Positions 49,009 through 60,418 of a stretch of DNA of 64,000 nucleotides are shown piece by piece. Both the position numbers and the translations under genes were made by a program. Source of the DNA: Asterias rubens. Lineage: Eukaryota; Echinodermata; Asteroidea; Forcipulatida; Asteriidae. Location of the stretch: assembly GCF_902459465.1 (NCBI RefSeq), contig NW_022985696.1, positions 186,001-250,000 of the forward strand. The letters run 5' to 3'. Every line of letters starts with the position of its first letter. Positions within the stretch are counted from its first letter, which is position 1. Below the pieces are notes generated by a model. The model saw only the letters and a program-made list of their open reading frames with translations. It had not been told where the DNA came from and ran no database searches.

Positions 49009-49069
49009 TAGCGTTAACCTGGCATACGTTTGTGCAGCCTTTTTGGATTCCTGGGACCAGTTTGGAAGG

Positions 49070-51115
49070 TAAACTTGCTTTTTGCTCTGTATTTTCACCG
49101 CCGAGTGCCAGTCTTCTAAGATTTATTTGTCCCATCCATTTACAGTCACCCGTCCTATGGAAGACGGAGGTAGCGATGGTCAGTGTGGTTTTAGGCCACA
49201 CTTTGCGATTATTTGTGAAAAATTGAGGGCTAAATTTCACATTTCCTTGATCGTGAATTCGTTTTGAATTTGAAGGCGCTGTTTGTCGTGTTCGCAATTG
49301 GGAAGTTAATGTGGGAAACGGACGTTACGATGACTTGTCGTTGTGTTGTGTACAAAATGCCGATTTCAATGCGATAGGCCATGCCGAAAATGAAATGTGG
49401 ACGAACTCGTTCACTGAGTTCCAAATTTGAATCTGGATTATTAAAATATTTGAGTGTGTTTCTATATGCTCCATGGTACTCCCAACCCCATCACAAAACA
49501 TCGCGCGTAAGAAGCATGAAAATGTGCGATTTTGTGGCGATTTGTGTGCTTGATTTGGGGCATTATTTGCCGGCGTAAGTTGTTGAGCATGTTCATGATG
49601 TTGAGCTTCATAATATAGGTATTATTTATTCAATCCTTGGATGAATTTGTGCAGTTTTTCTTTATTATTTTTTGGTTTTGCTTACTTTTTTTCCATTATT
49701 TTTTAATCATCCTGTTAAAAGTGTTAGTGAGTGTGTTACTGGTTTTTTTTGCCATGTTTTTTTTTTTTATAAATAAATCGGATGATTGATACAGAAACAT
49801 AAAATCTTCAAGACGTTTATTTATTAATAATACCTCTTCATTTTTTTGTCATATTAGTAAATATACAGAAAATAAAAATGTTCCATTATTTTTGCCACTG
49901 ACAATGTTTCTGTGTTATGTGTTGATGATAGTTGCGATAACGTAACCCTCCTGCCGACGGCGCTCTAGAGTGTAACTAAAGGTGAAAAACTCCTTTTCAA
50001 AGGTGGTCGGCGAAATTGTTGAAAAACATTCATTAGTTACATATATTAAAACTAGAAATAGAATATTATAATTGAAAGCTATAACAACAAAGACAAAGAA
50101 AGATATTGCAGAGAATAATTTGTATTTATTTTAAACAATAGACAGTAAAGCAACCAATCTATTGCTTACAGTAAAAACCCAAGGATAAAGACCCCCCCCC
50201 CCCTCCAAACAAAAAACGCACCAAAAAAAACACAAGAAACGGGGCTAGGCAGAAGCTCTGAAGAAATAAAAATATATACGAAATTGCAATTGTGGACTGA
50301 CTCTAATATGCGGGCCTATATTAAAGCATAGATGAAGAGTTCCTTCCAGTTGCAACGTGATCACACCCATCACACATACATAGAAAGCCAACAAAAAAAA
50401 CCAAGCTATAGGCCTACATGAACCACACATGAAAAGCTCAACAATCTTTGTTTAAAACGGCGACGACAGACTAGAATGGGACTTGGGGGCATAATGGTGT
50501 GTTTTATTACAGGGAGGTCACTGAATGATTTGACTGCATCCATAGACCTTTCTTGGTTGGCATGGTCGGTCGAATGTTAGTAAAACACTCGATCGTATAA
50601 ACAGATGTTTTAACCAAATTCATCATTTTTTGCAAATTTTCAATTAATAAAATACCTCTCATAATGAGTTGTTTTGTTTTTAACAAAATCAACAAATTCG
50701 GTTACATTGTTACCAAAAATAGTGATCTTTTCTTTATTTGCACTTTTATGGGTTTCCATAGCTTTCCAATCTGGGTTGGTAAAAACTTGGGCTGTGACGT
50801 TTCAAAAGAGAGGTCTATAAATAGCACGTGAACGTACCTGGGTCGACCCATGGAAGCTAAACGAATGCACCCAGTATTGTGAACCTTGCTCTTTTAGTTT
50901 TATACTCGAGATGCTTCAGTTCTGTGAAGGCTATCGCCACGAAACGGGAAAGAGCGCACTCTGGCGCAATCGATCAGTGGGGGTAGTTTTAGTGGTTTCA
51001 TGAGCAGTTAGGTTTTTGTGACTACGTGTGTGACTACACAACTGGAGGGGCTTGAAACCAAGACTAGGATCCATAGGGACAAGCGGGTTCATAACTGAGA
51101 GAACAGACCGATCCT
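49070..51115. other. Probable first intron of the zinc-finger gene
   Basis: No exon recognised. A single left end of the 61-bp hAT-like family, TAGTTGCGATAACGTAACCC, lies at about 49931. Confidence 0.35.
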
Positions 51116-51372
51116 GGGCCCAATTTCATAGAGCTGCTTAGCGGCCGATTTTGTGCTTACTGTGCAATTTCTATTTCATAGCGCTGCTAACCGTAAGCAC
51201 ACATAAAGGCATGCTAACCTTCCGGTGCTTACCGCACGAAAATAAAAGACAACACAATGCAAATCCGCGGTAAACACGCAATATGGCCGCCCAATTTTTC
51301 TGCTAACTTGTGAAATACGCTAAGGCTTAAGTAAATGTTTCTGCTACAGTAAGCGCGCAAATTTGCTTACCG
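51116..51372. repeat. Dispersed repeat G copy
   Basis: GGGCCCAATTTCATAGAGCT opening, with CTTACCGCACG and GTGCTTACTGTG internally. The continuation AGCGCTATGAAATTGGGCCC resumes after the inserted family A MITE (51373-51765), so the MITE sits inside this repeat. Confidence 0.65.
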
Positions 51373-51765
51373 TTAAAGGCAGTGGACACTATTGGTAATT
51401 ACTTGAAATAATTTTTAGCATAAAACCTTACTTGGTAACGAGTAATGGGGAGAGGTTGATAGTATAAAACATTGTGACAAATGGCTCCTTCTGAAGTGAC
51501 ATAGTTTGGGAGAATGAAGTAATTTTCCACGAATTTGATTTTGAGACCTCAAGTTTAGAATTTGAGGTCTCGAAATCAAGCATCTGAACGCACACAACTT
51601 CGTGTGACAAGGTTTTTTTCTTCTTTCATAGTTATCTCGCAACTCCGACGACCAATCAAGCTCAAATTTCCACAGGTTTGTTATTTTATGCATATGTTGA
51701 GATACACCAAGTGAGAAGACTGGTCTTTGACAATTACCAAATTACCAATAGTGTCTGAATCTTTA
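51373..51765. mobile_element. MITE family A, copy 9, inserted in repeat G
   Basis: TTAAAGGCAGTGGACACTAT at the left and CTTTAA at the right, with a small duplication AATTACCAAATTACCAATAG near the right end. Confidence 0.85.
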
Positions 51766-52411
51766 AGCAGCGCTATGAAATTGGGCCCAGTAGGTTCTAT
51801 GACGCACGTGTGAGCAAGAACACGTGGGGCTCTCCAATGCATTTCTGCACAACTCTGCTACGCGCCAAGATACGCGCACGCAATGGGGCGGAGCTTAGTG
51901 GATCGGTCTATTTGCCACCAAGCTTAAAGGGGCACACTGACTTTGCCCTCCACTTTTATGTAGTGACTGACCAGCAGGACCGGCAGCTGATTTCCTGAAA
52001 TGCTGGAGGTAAAACGAGTAACTCGTCCTTACAGTACAAGGCTCTGTAATGGAAATTTTGTTGGTAATCCTGTTATAATCGAGGAATAAATTTCATGCTA
52101 AGCTAATTTTAGTGCTAAGCAGCTCTATGAAAGTGGGCCCTGTTGATTAAATGTTAACTTTGTGGAATGTTGGCTGCAGTATTTAGTGAGCCAAATTTGT
52201 CTGTGCTTAAAGGTTTTATGTGCTGCATTTGGACTGGAAAATGGCATAACCATGTGACCAAACAAAACTGGTCACCCAACGGCGCAACTAACTCAAGACG
52301 CAGCTCTGCCAGGGTTTGAAGAATAGCGCCCTCTAGTGTTTATATATTACAGTGACACACCCCTTTTAAATCTAAAAACAATAAATTAATTAAATCTTCA
52401 TTGTTTTTCAG

Positions 52412-52482
52412 GTGGACACTTCAAAGTGAATTTTGCTTGACGATTCTTCATAAAACGTGAACAGAGAGATCCCACTCGTAAG
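52412..52482 (+). other. Candidate 5' UTR exon of the zinc-finger gene
   Basis: Short unique segment between an acceptor (CATTGTTTTTCAG) and a donor (CGTAAG|GTATGC). It lies 1.4 kb upstream of the coding exon, which itself begins with an acceptor needing such a partner. Confidence 0.4.
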
Positions 52483-52544
52483 GTATGCATTTTACAATAA
52501 TTTTTGAATCAGTTTATACTGTAATGAATGTTTAACATTAATGC

Positions 52545-52925
52545 TTAAAGGGAAGGTACACGTTTGGTAATTACTCAACACAAATATTAACTTAAAAACT
52601 GACTTGGTAACAGGCATTTGAGAGCTGTTGATGGTATAAAACATTGTGAGAAACGGCTCCCTCTAGAGTAGCAAACATTTTGAATAAGAGTTAATTTTTC
52701 ACTAAAATAATACAATTCTTCTAGCTAGAAGTCTTTTATTCCTATCTGAAAGCAAACAAATTCGTCCAACAAGGGTCTTTTTTCTTTCATCATTTTCTCC
52801 CAACTCTGATGACCAATTCGGCTCAAATTTTCTCAGGTTTGTTAATTTATGCATTATGTTGAGATACACCAAGACAAAAGTGAGAACACTGGTCTTTGAC
52901 AATTACCAATAGTGTAACATTTCCT
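52545..52925. mobile_element. MITE family D, copy 2
   Basis: TTAAAGGGAAGGTACACGTT left end, central TTCTAGCTAGAAGTCTTTTA, and right end ending near GTGTAACATTTCC. Confidence 0.75.
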
Positions 52926-53543
52926 TTTTTTGTTTACACGATTTTCAGATGGATTGCCAATTGTGTCCTAAAAGATAAAGTTGAACAAAATAATGTTGTT
53001 ATTGTTTTTTCTTTTTTTTTCCAGTGTGGTCTCGATGTTTCGAACAGTATACTTGTCTTTAGATTCTCCTGTTCGAAATGTCGAGATCACATTGACTCTT
53101 TTCAGAGCCAACACTCACACCAAACTCCCAACTTCTTTCTATTATTAGCGCCATGTAAAGCCTCAAACGATACTTAGTGGCAGACATGCAGAGCAAAAAT
53201 TTAGAGTTTCACAAAACAGCCAGTTGAGCCACATTACGGACTCGTTGCATCTAAAGCCACTCTCATCCAGTCTGTGAAGTGATATATTTTACACCACGGC
53301 ATGAACTGGTTGTACGTCGTTTTTCTGAGGCACTGGTACTTCAGTGTTGATTTAACTTTTAAATTTGATGGGATTTTGCCGGTTAAACCAAACGACCCAC
53401 AGGGTACCACCAATAAAAAAACTCTAGATCAGAAATCGAAAGGGGGGGGGGCGGGCTGGGTGGGGGTAGAGGGTGAGATAGCTTTCCTGTTCAAGTTTCA
53501 ATAAAACTATAGGAAGAAAAACTTCACACTTGTGACCAAATAC

Positions 53544-53770
53544 TTAAAGGAACACGTTGCCTTGATCTGTCGAGTTGGTCTTTGAAAAGCGTTTGCGACT
53601 GTTATGATTGGAAAGATATTTTAAAAGTATAATACAATGATCCACACAAGCTTCACCCGAAATTGCGTGGTTTTCCTTTTACATTGTCAACACCGTCAGC
53701 CATTTTTGGGAGTTAAATTTTTGACTCCCATAAATAGCCGACTGTGTTAGTTCGCAAAGTAAATGGAAAG
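53544..53770. mobile_element. MITE family B, copy 2 (right arm lost)
   Basis: TTAAAGGAACACGTTGCCTT through the central hairpin TTTTTGGGAGTTAAATTTTT. Truncated after GTTAGTTCGCAAAGTAAA. Confidence 0.75.
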
Positions 53771-53912
53771 AGCAAAGAGCAAGCTGGGAGCAATCAGTTT
53801 GATCACCTAAAAAAAAAAAAAAATCTGGAAATCTTACAAGTTGGATCTGATCCTCCAAGTCACAAATTTGACGTTTTCTTTCCTTTTATGTTTCAGAGAG
53901 AGATTTAAGATC

Positions 53913-56678
53913 ATGATGGAAGGTATGGATGACGAGTCAATGTCTACCATGGCTCAGTGTGAGATGATAGAGGTAAGCACGGTAGAAACAGAAGTCACCA
54001 ACGACGAGAACCGGATTGATTTGTCAGTAGCCGTGGAGACTCTGGCTGGTCAAGACCCCTCTAATGATGATTTAATCAACCAAGAAATTTCAGTTGATGA
54101 CCTTCCCACACAAGATGAGTCAGCTGAAGGCCTTCCGATGCAAGGCGAGTCAGTTGAAGGCTTCCCAGTACAAGGCGAGTCAGTTGAAGGCTTCCCAGTA
54201 CAAGGCGAGTCAGGTGAAGGCTTCCAAGTACAAGGCGAGTCAGTTGAAGGCTTCCAAGTACATGGCGAGTCTGTTGAAGGCCTTCCCATGCAAGGCGAGT
54301 CTGTTGAAGGCCTTCCCATGCAAGGCGAGTCTGTTGAAGGCCTTCCCATGCAAGGCGAGTCCGTTGAAAGCCTTCCCATACAAGGTCAACCAGAAGATGA
54401 AAGTCTTCCTGTAGAAGGCCTCAATGATCAAGACATTTCAGTTGAGAATCATCCTGCTCAACATCAGTCAGTGGATGGCATATCTGGTCAAGAACATGCA
54501 GTCAACATTCTCCAAGAGGATGGGAACACAGTTGAAACTTACATAGTGCACGAGCAGCAACTTGAAGGCCTGCAAGGGCATGAGCATATGGTCAGCCTTT
54601 CTGGTCAGGTTCACTCTGTCGACAGCATGCCAGTCCAGACCCAATCAATGTTAAGTGGTGACCATCATGTTCACATAGACTCTTCAAATGTAGTCATAAG
54701 CACGGTAGAGGTGCCTCTTGGTGTGAGTAGCTACACTGATGCCTCCCAGATGGATGCCCAACAGGTCATGGAAGCCCAACAGGTCATGGAAGCCCAACAG
54801 GTCATGGAAGCCCAACAGGTCATGGACGCCCAACAGGTCATGGACGCCCAACAGGTCATGGACGCACAACAGGTCATGGACGCACAACAGGTCATGGACG
54901 CACAACAGGTCATGGACGCACAACAGGTCATGGAAGCACAACAGGTCATGCACCATATGGATCCAAATATAGTAGAGGTATCCCTTGCTGAGGCCGGCAT
55001 AGATTCCACAATGAGCGTCCAGCATGAACCTCAAGAAATGAACACTAACTTAACAGGGGTAGCTCTAAATGTTGACGGTTATGGCCAACAGCCTGTTGTT
55101 ATCACCCAATCCTCTCAAGTCATGGGTCAGGATGCGAGCGGGAACAGTATCCCTGTCGAGATTCTTTCAGGTTCAGAGTCTATATCCATCCAGCAGGTGT
55201 CGCAGTCGTACGACCCCAACACTGGTGGCCATCCACAGTACGTCCATATTATAACGGCACCTGATGGTTCCATGAACATACAGCAAGACCCCCATGAAAT
55301 TCCACTTGCTGTTGAGATCCTCACCGGGTTAGCCGACTTCATGAATTCTCAGCAAATGCACGAGCAGCCGCAGCTGATGGACCAGCAGATGGTGGATGCC
55401 ATCATGAAGCACAAGAAGCACAAGCACAAGAAGGACAAGAATAACAAGGACAGAGCCAAGAGGCTTAAGAAAATCAGACACAAGAAAATGAAACGGTACA
55501 GGCAGACTGAAGATGCACAGTGGCTCTGCGAGGTCTGCCAGAAACAGTTCGGGAGCAAAGCTAACCTTAAAGTTCATATGATTTGTCACTCTAATGACAG
55601 ACCATATCTTTGTCACTTATGCAATAAATCTTTCAAACGAAAGCGGTATCTCATTGATCATAAGAAGACGCATGCTGGCGGACGACCTTTCTTCTGTAAC
55701 TACTGCCACAAAGCATTCGCTAAGAAGAGCTCTCTCAACTGTCACGAGCGTGTTCACACAAACCCCTTCTTGTGCTCGATATGCAACAAAGGATTCTCTG
55801 AGAAGCGCGGTCTAATTATCCACGTTAGGTCACACACAAATGAGAAGCCATATGTATGCGGTCTTTGCAACAAGGCATTCACATCCAAGAACCCTCTACT
55901 CCGGCACGAGCGCAGCCACACTGGCCTGAAACCCTTCACTTGCGACGTCTGTAACAAGGCATTCACGCGGAAGACCTCCCTGCATGACCACATGCGGGTC
56001 CACTCAGATGAGAAAGCATTCTCGTGCGACACATGTCAGAAAACCTTTGCGGCACGCAGCAGTCTCAGAAGCCACTTAAACAAATACCATCCTGGCGAAA
56101 GACCCAAGGTCCCAAAACTCCTGAAGACCTTCAATATCCAGCCTGTCGATACGTCCGCTGAGGCTCGAACAAGAAACTACTACAATCGTAAGCCAGCCAA
56201 AGGCTACGACAATCTAGAGCGCCCGTTCGTATGCAAGATTTGCAACAGGGGATACACTAGGCAGCGAACGCTTACTGTACATGAAAGAGTCCATACCAAC
56301 CCCTTGATGTTCGCATGCAAAGTCTGTGGTAATGTTTTCGCTGAGAAAAGGTCGCTGATAATTCACGAACGAGTCCACACTCGTGAGAAGCCGTTTAACT
56401 GCGCCCTTTGTGAGCGAGCGTTCTCCTCGCGCACCGCTTGTAAACGCCACGAGAAAAGCCACGCCGGGCTAAAACCGTACAACTGCAAGGTCTGTGGAAA
56501 GGCGTTCACGCGAGGCACGTCGCTACGTGAGCATGCGCGTATTCACAATGATGACAAGGCTTTTTCGTGTTTAAAATGTGGCAAAGTGTTCGGAGCAAAG
56601 AGTACGTTGAGAAGTCACGATAAGAAACATCATGCGAATGAAAAACCGTTTGAAATCCTTAAAATTATCTTCACTTAA
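53913..56678 (+). CDS. 12-finger C2H2 zinc-finger protein with coding minisatellites
   Basis: The 921-residue protein is complete in one coding exon beginning after the acceptor at 53895-53896 (TTTATGTTTCAG). The second of two adjacent ATGs has the better context. The N-terminus is acidic and holds nine 10-residue units like GESVEGLPMQ (68-157), then eleven AQQVM(E/D) units (282-347). A Lys/His-rich basic segment (about 499-531, KHKKHKHKKDKNNKD) is a likely nuclear signal. Twelve C2H2 fingers follow in blocks of seven (537-726) and five (772-907), each with C-x2-C and H-x3/4-H. Fingers 8-12 repeat fingers 3-7 in order, including the short HTNP linker and the DEKAFSC/DDKAFSC linker. It probably binds DNA in the nucleus; targets are unknown. 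No KRAB, BTB or SCAN domain is seen, and I cannot name an orthologue. Confidence 0.93.
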   Translation: MMEGMDDESMSTMAQCEMIEVSTVETEVTNDENRIDLSVAVETLAGQDPSNDDLINQEISVDDLPTQDESAEGLPMQGESVEGFPVQGESVEGFPVQGESGEGFQVQGESVEGFQVHGESVEGLPMQGESVEGLPMQGESVEGLPMQGESVESLPIQGQPEDESLPVEGLNDQDISVENHPAQHQSVDGISGQEHAVNILQEDGNTVETYIVHEQQLEGLQGHEHMVSLSGQVHSVDSMPVQTQSMLSGDHHVHIDSSNVVISTVEVPLGVSSYTDASQMDAQQVMEAQQVMEAQQVMEAQQVMDAQQVMDAQQVMDAQQVMDAQQVMDAQQVMDAQQVMEAQQVMHHMDPNIVEVSLAEAGIDSTMSVQHEPQEMNTNLTGVALNVDGYGQQPVVITQSSQVMGQDASGNSIPVEILSGSESISIQQVSQSYDPNTGGHPQYVHIITAPDGSMNIQQDPHEIPLAVEILTGLADFMNSQQMHEQPQLMDQQMVDAIMKHKKHKHKKDKNNKDRAKRLKKIRHKKMKRYRQTEDAQWLCEVCQKQFGSKANLKVHMICHSNDRPYLCHLCNKSFKRKRYLIDHKKTHAGGRPFFCNYCHKAFAKKSSLNCHERVHTNPFLCSICNKGFSEKRGLIIHVRSHTNEKPYVCGLCNKAFTSKNPLLRHERSHTGLKPFTCDVCNKAFTRKTSLHDHMRVHSDEKAFSCDTCQKTFAARSSLRSHLNKYHPGERPKVPKLLKTFNIQPVDTSAEARTRNYYNRKPAKGYDNLERPFVCKICNRGYTRQRTLTVHERVHTNPLMFACKVCGNVFAEKRSLIIHERVHTREKPFNCALCERAFSSRTACKRHEKSHAGLKPYNCKVCGKAFTRGTSLREHARIHNDDKAFSCLKCGKVFGAKSTLRSHDKKHHANEKPFEILKIIFT
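54114..54383 (+). repeat. Coding 30-bp minisatellite, nine units
   Basis: Nine in-frame 30-bp units. Units 6-8 are almost identical (GGCGAGTCTGTTGAAGGCCT), while outer ones differ, as expected from recent unequal exchange. Confidence 0.92.
54756..54953 (+). repeat. Coding 18-bp minisatellite, eleven units
   Basis: Eleven in-frame units such as GCCCAACAGGTCATGGAA, each encoding A-Q-Q-V-M plus Glu or Asp (His in the last). Synonymous GCC/GCA blocks mark at least two expansion steps. Confidence 0.93.
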
Positions 56679-57238
56679 GATTCGGTCTTCAGAGACAAGG
56701 ACCTTTCCAAAGGTTGTGGTCTCAATTGTGTATATATTTCTCAGATGTCCTTATTTCTTTGTTCAGGTGGCATAACTCTGCTTTTATAAAAATCCATTTC
56801 AAAGTACTGTAAATTTACAAGTGGTATTTGATGAAGGATAGAAATATTCTAAAAAGAATTTACATTATCCGAGTTTGAGGGAAAACAATTATCAGTGTTT
56901 AGACTTTGTTCCTGTTTTTACGATTCCCAGATTTACATAATTTAAAGGGAAAGTTAAATCATTGTTTTTTGGTGGAGTAAATTATATATATGTATTAAAA
57001 TGCCATCCTCTGCACACTAAAAAATACACACTTTTCAACAAACTGAAAAAATTCCACAAACTTGTGAAAGTAAAAACAAATGTGAACATTGAACAATCTT
57101 GTGAAATTTTCAACAAACCTATGGATATTTCAACAAACTTTTTTGTTTTCATTTTTTTTTTTTACTAAGTTCTTTTATCAAAAATGTTTCCAAAAACAGC
57201 CATGCTTCAGCCGAACTTCCAGAAGTTTGGGTCCAGAA

Positions 57239-57282
<44 letters not shown>

Positions 57283-58075
57283 CCTGAAATCATTGATGAT
57301 TCAGATAGATTTAATGTGTAGACCTTGCAATACGTGCAGTGTACTCATCTCGGGTGTCAAAATCAAACATGCACAAAAGAGAGTCGACTCCCAAAATTAC
57401 GCGCATTGTTCGGACGTGTGTTCTGTATTGTGTAAGAAATCAATAGCTCCCCCTTGCATAATGCGAAATGCTACAGGTACGCTGAGGTCACACGCACCTT
57501 TTTACGCACAGAGAACAGCTATTGTCCAATGATCTGCCTCCTTGTTGAGAGTGTGAAGTCATAATATCATATACAATGGGTCTATTGTGAAGTTTGTTTA
57601 TGAAGTAGCTGTTGTAAATATTGTATATCAGTAAGTGATATGGAGTTAATTTATCAAGAGTCGTCTCTAAAGTTAATTGTGGGAAAAAAATCCATTAATT
57701 TTCCAAGAAAAACATTTGTTTGTGGATTTTGGTCAAAATTATACACCCTTTTGAATTTTAGCAACCTTTGAGCATTGTGGATGTATATATATATGAAGTT
57801 ATCTGAGGAATTTTGCTAAAATTTTGATGTTTCATCTGTTGTGTTTGGTCACATTACATACGGATTTGTGTTAAACTGCACATGTACATTTAGTATTGCT
57901 TTTTGGCGGGTAACTGGTGGTTTATGCCTTGAAAAATTCTGTATATAAGCAACTTAATGAATATTTGCTAACACTATTCCTGTTCAATAAACACTTTCAC
58001 GGTAAAAATGCGCCTTTTTGTGCAAGGAGTAGAAGATCTCATTATATCAGAATATTTTTGTGCGAACTAAAGCAA
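56679..58075 (+). other. Zinc-finger gene 3' untranslated region and C41 run
   Basis: AT-rich sequence with a candidate poly(A) signal AATAAA at 57986-57991. It includes an uninterrupted run of 41 C at 57241-57281 whose length should not be trusted. Confidence 0.5.
57986..57991 (+). promoter_or_regulatory. Candidate poly(A) signal of the zinc-finger gene
   Basis: AATAAA in GTTCAATAAACACTTTC, about 1.3 kb past the stop and just before a MITE. Other AATAAA motifs exist downstream. Confidence 0.4.
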
Positions 58076-58442
58076 TTAAAGGCACTGGACACTATTGGTA
58101 GTTACTCAAAATAATTATTAGCATAAAACTTTACTTAGTAACGAGTAATGGGGAGAGGTTAGTAGTATAAAACATTGTTGGAAACGGCTCGCTCTGAAGT
58201 GACGTAGTTTTCAAGAAAGAAGTAATTTTTCCACGAATTTGATTTAGAGACCTCAGATTTATAATGTAGAACTTGAGGTCTCGAAATCAAGCATCTCGGT
58301 GTGACAAGGGTGTTTTTTCTCGCAACTTCGACCCCGAACTGAGCTCAAATTTTCACAGGTTTGATATTTTATGCATATGTTGAGATACAGCAAGTGGGAA
58401 GACTGGTCTTTTGACAATTACCAATAGTGTCCGTGTCTATAA
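58076..58442. mobile_element. MITE family A, copy 10
   Basis: TTAAAGGCACTGGACACTAT to AATAGTGTCCGTGTCTATAA. Full-length apart from small deletions. Confidence 0.85.
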
Positions 58443-58499
58443 GGGAGAAAGAACTAGCACATTAATTTTTTTTCATACCTTGGTCCACTTTCATAAAAC

Positions 58500-58960
58500 C
58501 AGCAGCATAAAATGGCCCAATTTCGTAAAGCCTAGCACAAAATCTTGCTTAGCACGAAAAACTTTTGCTCAGCAAAAATAGGTTGCCAGCATGAACACCT
58601 TAAAAAAGCAGTTACCATAGTTGTGACTGGTACCCTGGTAATTTTTTGCTCAACCAAAAAATTTACTAAGGTTAATTTTCTGCTAAACAGCTTCATGAAA
58701 TTGGGCTTCAAGACAGCAGGGCCCAATTTCATGGCTCTGCTTACCGCCAAATTCTGCGCTAAATACAATCACTATTCCCCGCTTACGTGCGAGCACCGAA
58801 TTTCTGCGCTAGCCTTGTATGTGTAGAATGCCTAGTAACACAAAGTACGCACGCGCAAAAGTCAAAATTCGCCGCTAACCCGTGAAACATGTTGCCGTAA
58901 GCACAAAATACCTTGCTTCGTAAGCGAGGTATCTGTGCTTACGGTAAGCAGGTGTTCTAA
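58500..58960. repeat. Dispersed repeat G copies
   Basis: Two pieces: 58508-58712 with AGCACAAAATCTTGCTTAGC, and 58722-58950 opening GGGCCCAATTTCATGGCTCT, matching 20385 and 51116. Confidence 0.55.
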
Positions 58961-59246
58961 ATGAACAGATCTGCCTCTTGACAGGATGGCACATATTTAC
59001 TGTCATAATGTTTACTAAACACTTTCCATGGTGTTTACATTTGATGTTCATTTGAGCATGTTTTTATGAAGACTCTGGGTAATTTCAGTTGGTATTTACT
59101 GCAGCGTTGAATAAAGGTGTATGTACAAGTTAAATTTAAGCACAAAGTGGTTTTTGGTCTTCGTTCTGTTGTCAATTGCATTTAGATTCCTTAAGATTGA
59201 GTAGCCTCGGAAAACAGATTAGTGCAAAAAGTAGGGCTACAAAAAA

Positions 59247-59621
59247 TTAAAGGAACACGTTGCCTTGGATCGGTCGAGTTGGTCTTTGAAAAGCGTTTGT
59301 AACCGTTTTTTTTTATAAAATGCATAAAATGGTTAGAAAGATGTTTTAAAAGTAGAATACAATGATCCTCACAAATATGCCTCGAAATTGCGTGGTTTTC
59401 CTTTTACTGTGCGAACGAACACGGTCAAATTTGACTCCCATAAATGGCCGACCGTGTTAGTCGACGAGGTAAAAGGAAAACCGTGCAATTTCGAGGTGTT
59501 TGTGTGGATCATTGTATTCTACTTTTACAACATCTTTCTACCCATATGCATTTTATAAAAACGGTTACAAACGCTTTTCAAAGACCAACTCGACCGATCC
59601 ATAAGGCAACGTGTTCCTTAA
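59247..59621. mobile_element. MITE family B, copy 3
   Basis: Full-length with TTAA ends and both AAAGGAACACGTTGCC arms. The central hairpin is slightly shortened. Confidence 0.88.
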
Positions 59622-59747
59622 AGAACAACAGTTTTTCTCTGGTTTTCATGCTATGTTTTCAATCTTATTTTGACTCCTAAGCCGTGTGTAGCCCCGGAAA
59701 CCAAATTGGTGCACAAGTACGCATAGTAACCGATAAGATATGTAGGT

Positions 59748-59862
59748 ATGACGATGTGGCCTATGTTTACATTCAAACTGCCCTTTGTTGACAAAACACT
59801 GTATACGTCGGGCTTTGCCGGGAAAAAAGATACATAGCTGGCTGCCAAAACACAAAGGTTTG
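59748..59862 (+). repeat. Dispersed repeat, pair member 1
   Basis: CCTATGTTTACATTCAAACT and ACACTGTATACGTCGGGCTT recur in reverse complement at 63395-63540. Confidence 0.7.
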
Positions 59863-59869
59863 GTAAAAG

Positions 59870-60415
59870 TATTGGAACATTTGGGGCGGGAAAAAGGGGG
59901 GGGGGAAACACCCTCTGCCACAAATTAGGCATGGTTTATACTCCAAGACAAACAAAACCACAAATGGAAATGCTGAATTTTAATTAGGAAACGTGAAAAC
60001 CTTTTATTGCAACTTTTTGTTCGTAACTGGGAAAAAGTGAACAATTGAAGAAAAAAAAATATTTATACACTGACAAGCTAAAATGGTCACTACGATACCA
60101 AGTGGGTATAGTTTTATATACATGGTTGGTATCCGTTAAATGATCATTGGAAACTCATTGTGTCATGCGGATAGCAAAAAGAACTAACTGCCTTAAACTC
60201 TTTAGAGGCGTGCAAGAAATTTGGGAAAACCACTCGAAGATGTCGGATAATAGCTACAAATTCTTTTTTGATTAAAATACCACAAAGTTATCACAATTTT
60301 GTATTGGAATCAGGAAAAACAAATAAAAATCCTGTTCTAGCAAAGAGTATTTTAACGGGGTATGCATGAGAGGGTCAAGGCTGACTGACAATATTATTAT
60401 GTTTCATTACAGAAG
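59870..60415. other. Intergenic, nothing recognised
   Basis: No gene or complete element found. Confidence 0.4.
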
Positions 60416-60418
60416 AAC

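Noticed and set aside
53841..53912. Upstream extension of the zinc-finger protein
   Set aside because: Most of it is the intron's polypyrimidine tract before the acceptor at 53896.
54050..55034. Alternative frames over the zinc-finger N-terminus
   Set aside because: Shadows of the 30-bp and 18-bp coding repeats.
57241..57281. 41-base C run as a G-quadruplex regulatory element
   Set aside because: A pure homopolymer of uncertain length; nothing supports function, and sequencing error is likely.
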